A stretch of DNA of 64,000 bases from Microlunatus elymi (GCF_007362775.1 NZ_CP041692.1:682001-746000), one strand, 5' to 3'. Positions 54,376-61,486 are shown, counted from the first letter of the stretch. A program made the numbers and translations. The notes: generated from the sequence alone by a model not told the origin.

Positions 54376-55727
54376 CGGTTGCCCTGTCCGCCGCCGGGGA
54401 AGCCGCCGCCACCCGGGAAGCCGCCACTGCCGCCGGGGAAACCGCCGGTGCCCGTGCCGCCCAGGCCGCCGCCCTGCCTGGATCCGTTGCCGCTCTGGCC
54501 GCTCTGGGATCCGGTACGACCCGGGAGATTCAACGTGACCTTGACTTGATCACCTGCGGACAGGCCGCTCTCGACCACGGTCTGGTTTCCCAGTGTCTGG
54601 CCGATCGTGATCTTGGTCTGCACCGTCTTGTTGCCGACGACCTTCTGCACGACCGGCTCGTTGTTCGCCGTCTTGATCGCCATCGTCGGCACGGTCAACG
54701 CGTTCTGCAGTTGCTTGACGATGATCGACACGTCGGCGGAAGCACCGGCGTGCAGGCCCGTCGGGGATCCGGTGATCTTGATCGTCACCGGGAACGTGCT
54801 GCTGCCGCTGTCCGACGACTCAGCCATCACACCGACCGATTGCACGGTGCCGAAGACCGTGTCGCCACCGCTGGAGGGCGTGATCTTGGCCTGCAAGCCC
54901 TTCTTCACCGAGTCCAGGTCGGAGCTGTCGACCGAGGTGTTAACGATCCAGGAATCGGTGCTGATCACCGTGATCGCCGAGGACGACGAGGAGGAGGAGG
55001 ACGAGCTGCTGCTGGTGGATCCCGATCCGATCCCACTGGTGCCGCCCGAACCGCCCGTATCGCCCGACCCACCCGAACCGCCCGACGAACCGGACGAACT
55101 GGAGCCCGTACTGTCTCCCGCCGAGATCCCCACCTCGGCCACCACGCCGGCGAACGGCGCCGTCAGGTCGGCACCCTTCAAGGCGTCCTTGGCCTGCGCC
55201 AGTTCGCTCTTCTTCAACTTGACCGAGGCCTTGGCCGACGACAACTGGGCGGCGGTGCTGCTGTCGTCGTCCTGCAGGCTGGCCAGATCGTCCTCGGCGG
55301 CCTGGAGTGCGGCCTTCGTGGAATCGACATCGGCCTGCAGGCTCGCGTCCTCGATCTTTGCGAGCACGTCGCCCTTCTTGACCTTGTCGCCGACCTGGAC
55401 GTCGACCTTTGTCACCGTGCCGCTACTGGAGAAGGAGAGGTCGGATTGCTTCGCGGGTTCGAGGGTGCCGGTGGCGCCGACCGTCTGTTGCAGGGTCTGC
55501 TTGCTCACGGTGTAGGTCTGATCCCGGCTGATGGCCGCGGTCGATCGATTGCCGAGCAGTTGCCAGGTCAAGACCCCACCGGCGATCGCCAGCACAAGGA
55601 CGCCGGCGATCACGAGCGGCAACCAGCGCCGCTTGTGCCGCGGTTCGGCCGGGGTCTCGATCAGCAGGTCGGTCCTCTCGACCGTGTCGTCCAGCTCACC
55701 GGACGATTCGTTCTCACCTTCGGACAC
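54372..55727 (-). CDS. Membrane-fusion protein (HlyD/MacA-like), first gene of export operon
   Basis: A 451-residue adaptor. Cytosolic start, membrane helix WLPLVIAGVLVLAIAGGVLTWQLL (about 35-58), lipoyl half LSFSSSGTVTKVDVQVGDKVKKGDVLAKIEDA, helical hairpin of about 70 residues, lipoyl half ADLTAPFAGVVAEVGISAGDS, then a Ser/Gly run (about 195-250), beta-barrel and membrane-proximal domains, and a Gly-rich tail (GGFPGGSGGFPGGG). GTG 55727 is chosen because GGAGGG lies 7 nt upstream. It opens an operon with ATPase, permease, DUF5666 lipoprotein and a second adaptor, so substrates are exported through two different adaptors. Confidence 0.88.
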   Translation of the reverse strand: MSEGENESSGELDDTVERTDLLIETPAEPRHKRRWLPLVIAGVLVLAIAGGVLTWQLLGNRSTAAISRDQTYTVSKQTLQQTVGATGTLEPAKQSDLSFSSSGTVTKVDVQVGDKVKKGDVLAKIEDASLQADVDSTKAALQAAEDDLASLQDDDSSTAAQLSSAKASVKLKKSELAQAKDALKGADLTAPFAGVVAEVGISAGDSTGSSSSGSSGGSGGSGDTGGSGGTSGIGSGSTSSSSSSSSSSSSAITVISTDSWIVNTSVDSSDLDSVKKGLQAKITPSSGGDTVFGTVQSVGVMAESSDSGSSTFPVTIKITGSPTGLHAGASADVSIIVKQLQNALTVPTMAIKTANNEPVVQKVVGNKTVQTKITIGQTLGNQTVVESGLSAGDQVKVTLNLPGRTGSQSGQSGNGSRQGGGLGGTGTGGFPGGSGGFPGGGGFPGGGQGNR

Positions 55728-55909
55728 CCGACATCCCTCCGTACGCAGGGAACGTCGTGTCCCCGACGGCAGAGGTTGTCGATCAAACCTGGCACGCGCC
55801 TTGGGTTGGGATTTCAACCGGCTGTGAAGAATTCACGGGCAAATCTCGCCAGGGTCGGGCAGCACAGCAGCGGACCCGGAGCCGAGGTCATGGCCCGGTC
55901 CTGATATGT

Positions 55910-55921
55910 TTCCAGCTGGAA
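55910..55921. promoter_or_regulatory. Candidate MarR operator between divergent genes
   Basis: TTCCAGCTGGAA is a perfect 12-bp palindrome in the 273-bp gap between the exporter operon (minus) and the marR gene (plus). MarR proteins bind palindromes of about this size, so it could control both directions. No other palindrome of this quality is in the gap. Confidence 0.45.
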
Positions 55922-56000
55922 TCATTTCAGCAGTAACATTCGGGCCGGGTCGCTGATCCGGACCACACGCGTTCCATCGAACCAGAAGAGGTGAGTGCTC

Positions 56001-56408
56001 ATGATCATGAAGAGTGATCGTGAGGTTTGCCTGATGGTCACCGAACTGGCCAAGCAGATCGATGATCATCTCCGGTCACATCTGACCGGGCTGAATCTGA
56101 CCGCGACCCAGGCGATCGCAATCCGCGAGCTGAGCTCACCGATGACCATGCGTGAGCTGGCTCATCAGATGACCTGCGAGGCGTCCAACGTGACCTTCGT
56201 GGTCGACCGGTTGGAGGCCGGCGGGTTGGTGGAGCGGACGCCGCATCCCGACGACCGGCGTTCCAAGCGGGTGGCGCTGACCGCCCAGGGCCGCGCCGTA
56301 CGGGCTCGGCTGATGCGCCAGCTGACCAAGGATTCGCCGCTCGACCCCCTCAGCGCAGACGAACGGGCACGACTGCAAACACTGCTCGCCAAGGCCGTAC
56401 GCACCTGA
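56001..56408 (+). CDS. MarR-family transcriptional regulator
   Basis: A 135-residue winged-helix regulator: LNLTATQAIAIRELSSPMTMRELAHQMTCEASNVTFVVDRLEAGGLVERTPHPDDRRSKRVALTAQGRAVRARL, the full MarR DNA-binding core with the DDRRSK wing. ATG 56001 has GAGG 9 nt upstream; another ATG two codons later is possible. Divergent from the export operon and 43 bases upstream of the antiporter on the same strand, so it probably controls both. Confidence 0.87.
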   Translation: MIMKSDREVCLMVTELAKQIDDHLRSHLTGLNLTATQAIAIRELSSPMTMRELAHQMTCEASNVTFVVDRLEAGGLVERTPHPDDRRSKRVALTAQGRAVRARLMRQLTKDSPLDPLSADERARLQTLLAKAVRT

Positions 56409-56451
56409 GCGGTACCGACGAAACACACTGCCCAACCGGGAAGGGGAGGCG

Positions 56452-57984
56452 ATGATCGATCTCGATGTGATCATGCTGGTCAGCGCGGTCGTCCTCATCG
56501 CTGCGATCTTCGCCGCCCGGATCGGTGCCCGGTTCGGATTGCCTGCGCTGCTGCTGTTCCTGGGTATCGGCATGGTGCTCGGCGACTCGGTGATCGGGAT
56601 TCACTTCGACAACGCGGAGTTGGCGCAGGCGATCGGTTTCGGCGCCCTGGTGTTGATCTTGGCCGAAGGCGGTCTGACCACCAAGTGGTCCAACATCAGA
56701 TCCTCCACCGGGATAGCGATCGCACTGGCTACCGGCGGGGTGGCGATCAGCATCGCGCTGGTCGCGCTCTTCGCCTTTCTGGTGCTGGGACTGGATCCCT
56801 GGTTGGCGATCTTGCTCGGCGCGGTCACCTCGTCCACCGACGCGGCGGCGGTCTTCTCGGTGCTCCGCCGGGTGCCGTTGCCGCACAAGATCCGCGGCAT
56901 TCTCGAGGGCGAGTCCGGCCTGAACGATGCGCCGACGGTGTTGGTGGTCGGCTTGGCCAGTTCGGCGGCGATCGGTGAGCACACCGAGGGCGGTGTGCCG
57001 GTGATGTTGTTGTTGATCGTGGTCGAGTTGGTCGGCGGCGTGGTGATCGGCGCGGTGATCGGCTGGATCGGCGTGCAGGTGTTGCGCCGGATCAATCTGC
57101 CCTCATCCGGCCTGTACGCGTTGGCCGCGCTGGGCTGGACCGTGCTCGCGTACGCGGTCACCTCGCAGGTGCACACCAGCGGATTCGCCGCCGTCTACGT
57201 CTGTGGATTGATTCTGGGCAACGCAAAACTGCCGTACCGGATGGCGACCCGATCCTTCGTCGAAGGGATCGGCTGGATCGCCCAGATCGGCCTGTTCGTG
57301 ATGCTCGGGCTGCTGGCCTCACCGCAGCGGCTGCTGCTGTCCGACCTGGGCATCGCCCTGGCGGCCGGTCTGTTCCTGACCCTGGTGGCCCGGCCGGTCT
57401 CGGTCTTCCTGTCCACCGTCTGGTTCAAGATCGGCTGGCGGGATCAGGCGTTCCTGTCCTGGGCCGGTTTGCGCGGCGCGGTGCCGATCGTGCTCTGTAC
57501 GATCCCGCTGGCCAGCGGCGTACCGCATGCCACCGCACTGTTCGACATCGTGTTGATGTTCGTGATCATCTTCACCGTGTTGCAGGCGCCGTCGCTGCCC
57601 TGGGTGGCCGACCGGCTCGGCCTGGCCCATCGTGATCAGCCCACCGACGTCGAGGTCGAGGTGGCGCCGCTGGAGCGGATGGGTGCCGACTTGCTGCAGG
57701 TCACCGTGCCGAAAGGATCCAAGCTCAACGGGGTGGAGATCGGCGAACTGAGGCTGGGCAAGAACGCGGTGGTTTCCTTGATCATCCGCGACCAGCAGTC
57801 GATGGTGCCGGGGCCGCGGGATCGGTTGAACATCGGCGATCAGATGTTGATCGTGACGCCGAGCCATCTGCGGGAACAGACCGAGCGCCGATTGCGGGCG
57901 ATCGGCCGCGGTGGTCGGCTGGCCACCTGGCGAGAGTCCCACTCCCGGGGGAATCCGGGGCGCGGGCCGGTCGACACCGGCTGA
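56452..57984 (+). CDS. CPA1-type potassium/proton antiporter with TrkA_C domain
   Basis: A 510-residue transporter like NhaP2/CvrA. Twelve or thirteen helices with TSSTDAAAVFSVLRRVPLP and EGESGLNDAPTVLVVGL (the ion-binding Asp and the ND pair), SGLYALAALGWTVLAYAV, LSWAGLRGAVPIVLCTIPL. The C-terminal RCK_C/TrkA_C domain (about 400-490: RMGADLLQVTVPKGSKLNGVEIGELRLGKNAVVSLIIRDQQ) would bind a nucleotide or other ligand. GGGAAGGGGAGG precedes the ATG. Likely transcribed with marR. Confidence 0.88.
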   Translation: MIDLDVIMLVSAVVLIAAIFAARIGARFGLPALLLFLGIGMVLGDSVIGIHFDNAELAQAIGFGALVLILAEGGLTTKWSNIRSSTGIAIALATGGVAISIALVALFAFLVLGLDPWLAILLGAVTSSTDAAAVFSVLRRVPLPHKIRGILEGESGLNDAPTVLVVGLASSAAIGEHTEGGVPVMLLLIVVELVGGVVIGAVIGWIGVQVLRRINLPSSGLYALAALGWTVLAYAVTSQVHTSGFAAVYVCGLILGNAKLPYRMATRSFVEGIGWIAQIGLFVMLGLLASPQRLLLSDLGIALAAGLFLTLVARPVSVFLSTVWFKIGWRDQAFLSWAGLRGAVPIVLCTIPLASGVPHATALFDIVLMFVIIFTVLQAPSLPWVADRLGLAHRDQPTDVEVEVAPLERMGADLLQVTVPKGSKLNGVEIGELRLGKNAVVSLIIRDQQSMVPGPRDRLNIGDQMLIVTPSHLREQTERRLRAIGRGGRLATWRESHSRGNPGRGPVDTG

Positions 57985-58014
57985 ACCGAGCCTGTGTCGA
58001 AGGCCCGGTCGGGA

Positions 58015-58545
58015 TCAGCTCTTGGCCACCGGGCTGGCCGAAGCGGAGTCGGCGGGCAGGCAGACCGTGCTCGTCTTGACGGGGTAGGCCGCCTTCGCCT
58101 TGTCGTTGAAGCCGGCGTACTTGTCGCCGACCAGCACGTCGACGGTGTGATTGGTCCGCCCGTCGGCCTTGACCGTCGCCCCCTTGAAGAAGGACTTGAC
58201 CAGCAGCACTTCGGGATTCTTCGCGGCGTTGCCGACGATCACCGTGGTGGTGACCTTCTGGTCGGTGTTGGTCGGCGTCAGCACGTTGAAGTCCTTGGCC
58301 CGCAAGTCCCGGGTGACGTCGCCGGCCAGGCCCTTCTTGTCACCGCCGTTGAACACCTGCACGGTCACCTGACTGGACTTCAGTTCCTTGTCGGTGACCT
58401 TGGTCGGCACGCACGGCGGCGGAGGCGTCTTCTGCGGCGGCGCGACGATGTTCTTCCAACCCCACCAGGCACCCAGGCAGAGAACGCCGACCAAGATCAG
58501 CAGCGTCAACGGAGTACGGATGATCCGGAACACCCGTCCGACCAT
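58015..58545 (-). CDS. LytR_C domain membrane-anchored protein
   Basis: A 176-residue protein with one N-terminal helix (PLTLLILVGVLCLGAWWGW, about 12-30), Pro-rich linker and a LytR_C domain (about 55-150: VTVQVFNGGDKKGLAGDVTRDLRAKDFNVL, TTTVIVGNAAKNPEVLLVKSFFKGATVKADGRTNHTVDVLVGD). This domain occurs at the C-terminus of LytR-CpsA-Psr wall ligases, here alone and outside the membrane. GGAGGTGGAGG precedes the ATG. Upstream on the same strand lies the ParB-like protein; this pairing is recurrent in actinobacteria as far as I recall. Confidence 0.87.
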   Translation of the reverse strand: MVGRVFRIIRTPLTLLILVGVLCLGAWWGWKNIVAPPQKTPPPPCVPTKVTDKELKSSQVTVQVFNGGDKKGLAGDVTRDLRAKDFNVLTPTNTDQKVTTTVIVGNAAKNPEVLLVKSFFKGATVKADGRTNHTVDVLVGDKYAGFNDKAKAAYPVKTSTVCLPADSASASPVAKS

Positions 58546-58652
58546 TCGCCTCCACCTCCGTTCGCCTGTCCGCCGGTCCGACCTGTCCGCGCGGCGTGGG
58601 TTGATTCTGCTATATCAAGGGCCGAACTGTCTGTCGGCCGGGCCGATCGCCG

Positions 58653-58949
58653 CTATTCGTTCAGCTGCAGCACCCGGGCATGCATGGTCTGGCGCTGCTG
58701 CAGAGCCGCGCGCAGCGCTCGATGCAGTCCGTCCTCGAGATAGAGGTCCCCGCGCCAGGACACCACGTGGGCGAACAGGTCACCGTAAAAGGTCGAATCC
58801 TCCTCCAGCAGGGCCTCCAGGTCGAGGGTCCGCTTCGTGGTCACGAGTTGATCAAGCCGGACCTGATGCGGCGCGATGGCAGCCCACTGCTTCTGGACAT
58901 ACCCGTGATCCGGGTACGGGCGGACGTCACCAACGCGCTTGAAAATCAC
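58653..58949 (-). CDS. Small ParB/Srx-fold-like protein of unknown role
   Basis: A 98-residue protein widely conserved in actinobacteria: RPYPDHGYVQKQWAAIAPHQVRLDQLVTTKRTLDL, DSTFYGDLFAHVVSWRGDLYLEDGLHRALRAALQQRQTMHARVLQL. The part YLEDGLHRALRA resembles the E-x-DG-x-HR motif of ParB/sulfiredoxin-type nucleotide-binding folds. It has been labelled antitoxin-like in some genomes, but there is no toxin beside it. GTG 58949 starts 6 nt after a TAGAGT -10, hence leaderless. Confidence 0.78.
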   Translation of the reverse strand: MIFKRVGDVRPYPDHGYVQKQWAAIAPHQVRLDQLVTTKRTLDLEALLEEDSTFYGDLFAHVVSWRGDLYLEDGLHRALRAALQQRQTMHARVLQLNE

Positions 58950-58955
58950 GCCGTC

Positions 58956-58961
58956 ACTCTA
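58956..58961 (-). promoter_or_regulatory. Leaderless -10 element of the ParB-like gene
   Basis: Read on the minus strand, TAGAGT ends 6 nt before GTG 58949, with no ribosome site between. Same spacing as five other starts in the window. Confidence 0.55.
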
Positions 58962-59042
58962 GCCAGTGGGCCGGGGCGACCCGAACACGAGATCGTCACG
59001 ATTTGGTAGCCGTGCTCAGGCGGCGACAGTTGCTCACAAACG

Positions 59043-59083
59043 GAACACTTCCCGCCTGCGAGTCACGTAGGCGGGAAGTGTTC
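59043..59083. terminator. Strong hairpin before the ParB-like gene
   Basis: GAACACTTCCCGCCT (59043-59057) pairs perfectly with AGGCGGGAAGTGTTC (59069-59083) around an 11-base loop. On the minus strand it lies just past the end of the small-gene cluster (stop at 59122) and so probably terminates it. No T-run follows. Confidence 0.75.
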
Positions 59084-59121
59084 GGCTGTGCGGGGGAGCG
59101 GGCCGAGTGGCCCGGTGCAGT

Positions 59122-59343
59122 TCACGCCCGGCCCCGGTTCGGACGCAGATGGCGGATGAACTGATGGCGGCGTTCGGTGCGCTCGATCTTGTGCAGCGTT
59201 CGATTCAGCTTGCGCTGCTCTCGACGCTGCCGATCCAGCTCGGCGAAGGCGCGCTGCAGCTCGTAGGCTTCTGCTGCCCGCATCGACCGGTCTCGATCAT
59301 TCCGGAAGGGTTCCGGGAAGTTCGGGCTCTGGTACATGCTCAT
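59122..59343 (-). CDS. Small basic helical protein, paralogue 1
   Basis: A 73-residue protein of unknown function. After a Pro/Asn-rich start (YQSPNFPEPFRND) it is one long charged helix (RSMRAAEAYELQRAFAELDR, QRREQRKLNRTLHKIERTER) ending in a basic tail. ATG 59343 has GAGGAGG 8 nt upstream; a second ATG six bases earlier is too close to it. It resembles the next gene upstream (DRS-x2-AA-x4-L-x2-A-x2-EL, then RE-x-R), so the two are probably a duplication. It could bind nucleic acid or another protein. Confidence 0.6.
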   Translation of the reverse strand: MSMYQSPNFPEPFRNDRDRSMRAAEAYELQRAFAELDRQRREQRKLNRTLHKIERTERRHQFIRHLRPNRGRA

Positions 59344-59411
59344 GATCATTTCCTCCTCTCGTTGATCAGTTGGGTGCGGATGTGTGGTGGTCGGCGCTGC
59401 CGACCGGATGA

Positions 59412-59591
59412 TCATGCGAATCTCTTGATCGTGAGCAGCCAACGTGGTGTCCGCCGGCGTCTCTTCTCACGCTCGCGGTGCCGGAGCTCCCGAAGCGCCT
59501 GGTTGAGTTGATGGCGATGCGCGGCGTCCCGGCTCCGATCGAGGTTCGAGGTCCGGAGCCCGTCGTAGAGCGGGTCGGGTTGAAGCAACAT
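59412..59591 (-). CDS. Small basic helical protein, paralogue 2
   Basis: A 59-residue ORF: MLLQPDPLYDGLRTSNL, then DRSRDAAHRHQLNQALREL, RHREREKRRRR and a C-terminal hydrophobic-basic end WLLTIKRFA. AAAGGAAAA lies about 9 nt before ATG 59591. It shares the pattern DRS-x2-AA-x4-L-x2-A-x2-EL with the protein at 59122-59343, in the same place in the chain. It is strongly basic and predicted to be one amphipathic helix. Not recognised as a known family. Confidence 0.55.
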   Translation of the reverse strand: MLLQPDPLYDGLRTSNLDRSRDAAHRHQLNQALRELRHREREKRRRRTPRWLLTIKRFA

Positions 59592-59734
59592 GATGTGTTT
59601 TCCTTTGTGGATTGAGGATTCGTGCCCTGGGCAGCCTGCTCTCGGGCAGGCTCCATTCGGGCAGGGTGGGGCGACGTCGCGACACCGGGGCGGGAATCAC
59701 TGACGACGGGTCGACAGGTGGCGTCGTCGATGGA

Positions 59735-59779
59735 CTGTCGGCGGATCGGCGCCGACAGCGTTGTGTCAGGTAGCTGACA
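59735..59779 (-). terminator. Two consecutive hairpins after the 26-codon ORF
   Basis: CTGTCGGCG (59735-59743) pairs with CGCCGACAG (59750-59758), and TGTCAG (59764-59769) pairs with CTGACA (59774-59779). Both lie 50-95 bases downstream of the tiny ORF on the minus strand and could end or stabilise its mRNA. Confidence 0.55.
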
Positions 59780-59828
59780 GATGGGTGATGGGCGTGATCA
59801 AACCGCAGCGTGAATGCCGGCTTGACGC

Positions 59829-59909
59829 CTAGCAGGCGACGGCGAGACCAAGGGCGATCCCGGCGTCGACGCGGCAGGATACCTGACGCTGAATCTTGTT
59901 GTCGTACAC
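59829..59909 (-). CDS. 26-residue peptide gene with a perfect Shine-Dalgarno
   Basis: GTG 59909 to TAG 59829 encodes a 26-residue peptide that begins YDNKIQRQVSCRVDA after the first residue and ends GIALGLAVAC. It has a charged first half and a hydrophobic, glycine-containing second half, with Cys at position 12 and at the last position. The site AGGAGGTGAT upstream is complementary to the 16S 3' end over 10 bases at a spacing of 9. Such a site before a peptide this short is notable. It may be a secreted or modified peptide, a leader, or a small membrane-active protein. Which one cannot be told. Confidence 0.55.
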   Translation of the reverse strand: MYDNKIQRQVSCRVDAGIALGLAVAC

Positions 59910-59914
59910 GGGAA

Positions 59915-59924
59915 ATCACCTCCT
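59915..59924 (-). promoter_or_regulatory. Ten-base perfect Shine-Dalgarno
   Basis: Read on the minus strand AGGAGGTGAT, the full complement of the 16S rRNA end ATCACCTCCT, 9 nt (counted from AGGAGG) before GTG 59909. No other gene in the window has a site this complete. Confidence 0.75.
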
Positions 59925-59964
59925 GGCGGTTGTTGATCATGAATTGACCAACGCAGCAAAGACT

Positions 59965-60249
59965 CTACTCAGTGATCAACTTGGGTCGCAACCGGTTTAT
60001 TTCCGCTGCGTGGCCGAAGACCAGATTGGCGGTGATCTTGTTCTCCTCGTACTGGTTCGATGGTAGCGGCGACTGCGGGCCGGCCGGCGGCACGGAGGTG
60101 CGTACGAAGACCAGCGTCGGGTAGGACTGCATCGAGATCCCGAGGGCGTAGTCGCGAGTTTGCCTGTGGCGGCGCCGGGAGTTGATCATGGTCCGACGAC
60201 GCGGTCGTGGTGGGCGAGACCACCAGTGATGAGAGATTTCCTTCAGCAT
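59965..60249 (-). CDS. Hypothetical protein heading the small-gene cluster
   Basis: A 94-residue ORF. Basic N-terminus (SRPPRPRRRTMINSRRRHRQ), then DYALGISMQSYPTLVFVRTS, a Pro-rich stretch PPAGPQSPLPSNQYEENK and ITANLVFGHAAEINRLRPKL. ATG 60249 with AGGACGG upstream is the best start, but the reading frame is open to 60525 and codon choice is only moderately convincing. I do not recognise a family. It precedes the 26-codon gene by 55 bases. Confidence 0.4.
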   Translation of the reverse strand: MLKEISHHWWSRPPRPRRRTMINSRRRHRQTRDYALGISMQSYPTLVFVRTSVPPAGPQSPLPSNQYEENKITANLVFGHAAEINRLRPKLITE

Positions 60250-60684
60250 GACGTCCGTCCTGCCGCGGCCGTTGCGCGCGGCATCAAGGATTGTTTTGTG
60301 GCGGGTCGAGACGGGCGCAGGGCAATGCGGCCCGGTCCGTACGTGATGGCTGCGCGGGCAGCCGTCGACTAGGTAGCGGTCTGATCCATGAAGTTCGTCG
60401 GGCGCGGGGAGGCGAGTCCGCGGCGACGTCAGATCAATACGCGGCAAGAACCGCGCTGGCGGACCGGTGCGATGCGGCGAGCACCGGACCTGCCGGCCGA
60501 CGAGCGGCCACGAAGTGCGTACCACCGGTCACCGACGGGCGGGACCCGCGATGATCTCTCCGGATGGAATGACCGCTGAACGCGTTCACGATGCACTTCC
60601 CTGAATGGGCTTGGGTGGGGGCGTTACCCGACGCTACGACCCTGCCCGGCCGGCTGCAATCAGTTTTCCGCGCGGGCCCGACCA
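60250..60684. other. 435-bp region without a supported gene
   Basis: Between the small-gene cluster and the tRNA-Ser repeats. Open frames exist on both strands but none has a ribosome site with convincing codon use. No palindrome longer than a few bases is seen. It lies downstream of tRNA-Ser on the minus strand, where integrative elements often leave remnants. Confidence 0.4.
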
Positions 60685-60807
60685 TGAACCCAACCGTGCG
60701 GGTTGGGTGTGGCGGAGGATACGAGATTCGAACTCGTCCTGAGTGTTGCGGTCGTGAACCCAACCCTGCGGGTTGGGTGTGGCGGAGGATACGAGATTCG
60801 AACTCGT
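60685..60807 (-). repeat. Two direct copies of the tRNA-Ser 3' half with adjoining hairpin
   Basis: A 53-bp unit occurs at 60685-60737 and 60755-60807, exactly 70 bases apart, differing at one position (60696 against 60766). It holds the T arm, the 3' acceptor strand and CCA of the tRNA-Ser(GGA) gene plus the perfect hairpin ACCCAACCC-TGC-GGGTTGGGT (in the first copy one base differs). The second copy is part of the real tRNA gene, the first is an orphan. A 14-bp piece of the same sequence (CGTGAACCCAACCC) also forms the tRNA's variable arm at 60813-60826. Confidence 0.88.
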
Positions 60808-60867
60808 GAGGGCGTGAACCCAACCCGCTTTCCAAGCGAGCGCCATAGGCCTCTAGGCGAATCCTCC
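60780..60867 (-). tRNA. tRNA-Ser (anticodon GGA)
   Basis: An 88-nt class II tRNA including an encoded CCA. Acceptor GGAGGAT pairs with ATCCTCC, anticodon stem CTCGC/GCGGG with loop TTGGAAA gives anticodon GGA, T arm ACGAGTTCGAATCTCGT. The long variable arm contains GGTTGGGTTCACG. A hairpin directly follows CCA and probably terminates transcription. Confidence 0.94.
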
Positions 60868-60937
60868 AAGAGCAGGAGGGTACAGCGTTGCCGCGGTGAT
60901 TTGCCAATCGGCGGTGCGCTCGGGCTGAACGTCTGTT

Positions 60938-61441
60938 TCAGCGGTGCCCGTACGGGCCGCCGCGGTTGTGGCCGACGTGCCGGCGTCGCCGGTGGACGTT
61001 CGCCGAGATGACGAACGGGACGAAGAGCAGCCACCACATGTCCCAGCCACGAACGGCACAGAAGACGACGAAGACCGTCCAGATCAGGCCGATCACAAGG
61101 GACTGACCGGAGAAGACGTTCATGCCTGAGCAGGAGCTGCCGGTGGCGACGGGCTGGACCGTCGGCGTGGCGGCCGGTTTCGGCATGGCGGTCGGATGCG
61201 TGCTGGTCGGATGAGGGGCGGGCAGATCGGCGAACAGCGGATCGAGTTCGGACTGCACCCGGGCGGTGAGGGCGACCTCCAACCGCTGCTCGAATTCCTC
61301 GGCGTCCAGCCGTCCGCTGGTCAGATGCTCGCGCAGGCATTCCGCGGCGAGGTCGCGTTCCTGATCGCCGATCCGCAGTCCGATCGGGGCCGTCGAGGCC
61401 GGTGTGGTTGCGACGGATGAAGTGCCGAGATTCGTAGTCAC
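60938..61441 (-). CDS. DUF1707 two-helix membrane protein, paralogue 1
   Basis: A 167-residue protein. The N-terminal DUF1707 domain (about 15-70) reads LRIGDQERDLAAECLREHLTSGRLDAEEFEQRLEVALTARVQSELDPLFADLP; a Pro/Thr linker follows, then two adjacent membrane helices (SLVIGLIWTVFVVFCAV and MWWLLFVPFVISANVH) and a basic tail. GTG 61441 gives the shortest conserved start. First of three tandem paralogues. DUF1707 proteins are actinobacterial and of unknown function, often tied to signalling or cell envelope. Confidence 0.82.
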   Translation of the reverse strand: MTTNLGTSSVATTPASTAPIGLRIGDQERDLAAECLREHLTSGRLDAEEFEQRLEVALTARVQSELDPLFADLPAPHPTSTHPTAMPKPAATPTVQPVATGSSCSGMNVFSGQSLVIGLIWTVFVVFCAVRGWDMWWLLFVPFVISANVHRRRRHVGHNRGGPYGHR

Positions 61442-61486
61442 CCGATCAGCTTGCGCCGCGAAAGGGTCGCCCGCCCATGGCAACTG

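Noticed and set aside
58653-58949. Toxin-antitoxin module
   Set aside because: No toxin-like gene (PIN, RelE, Fic or similar) adjoins it; the protein is conserved as a single gene.
59467-59940. 157-codon minus-strand frame overlapping the 26-codon gene and paralogue 2
   Set aside because: Its start ATG has no ribosome site and its sequence is Arg/Pro/Ser-rich without structure. The perfect Shine-Dalgarno inside it points to the tiny ORF in another frame.
60434-60907. Minus-strand frame running through tRNA-Ser and its repeats
   Set aside because: It would cover an intact tRNA gene; coding and tRNA use of the same strand is implausible.
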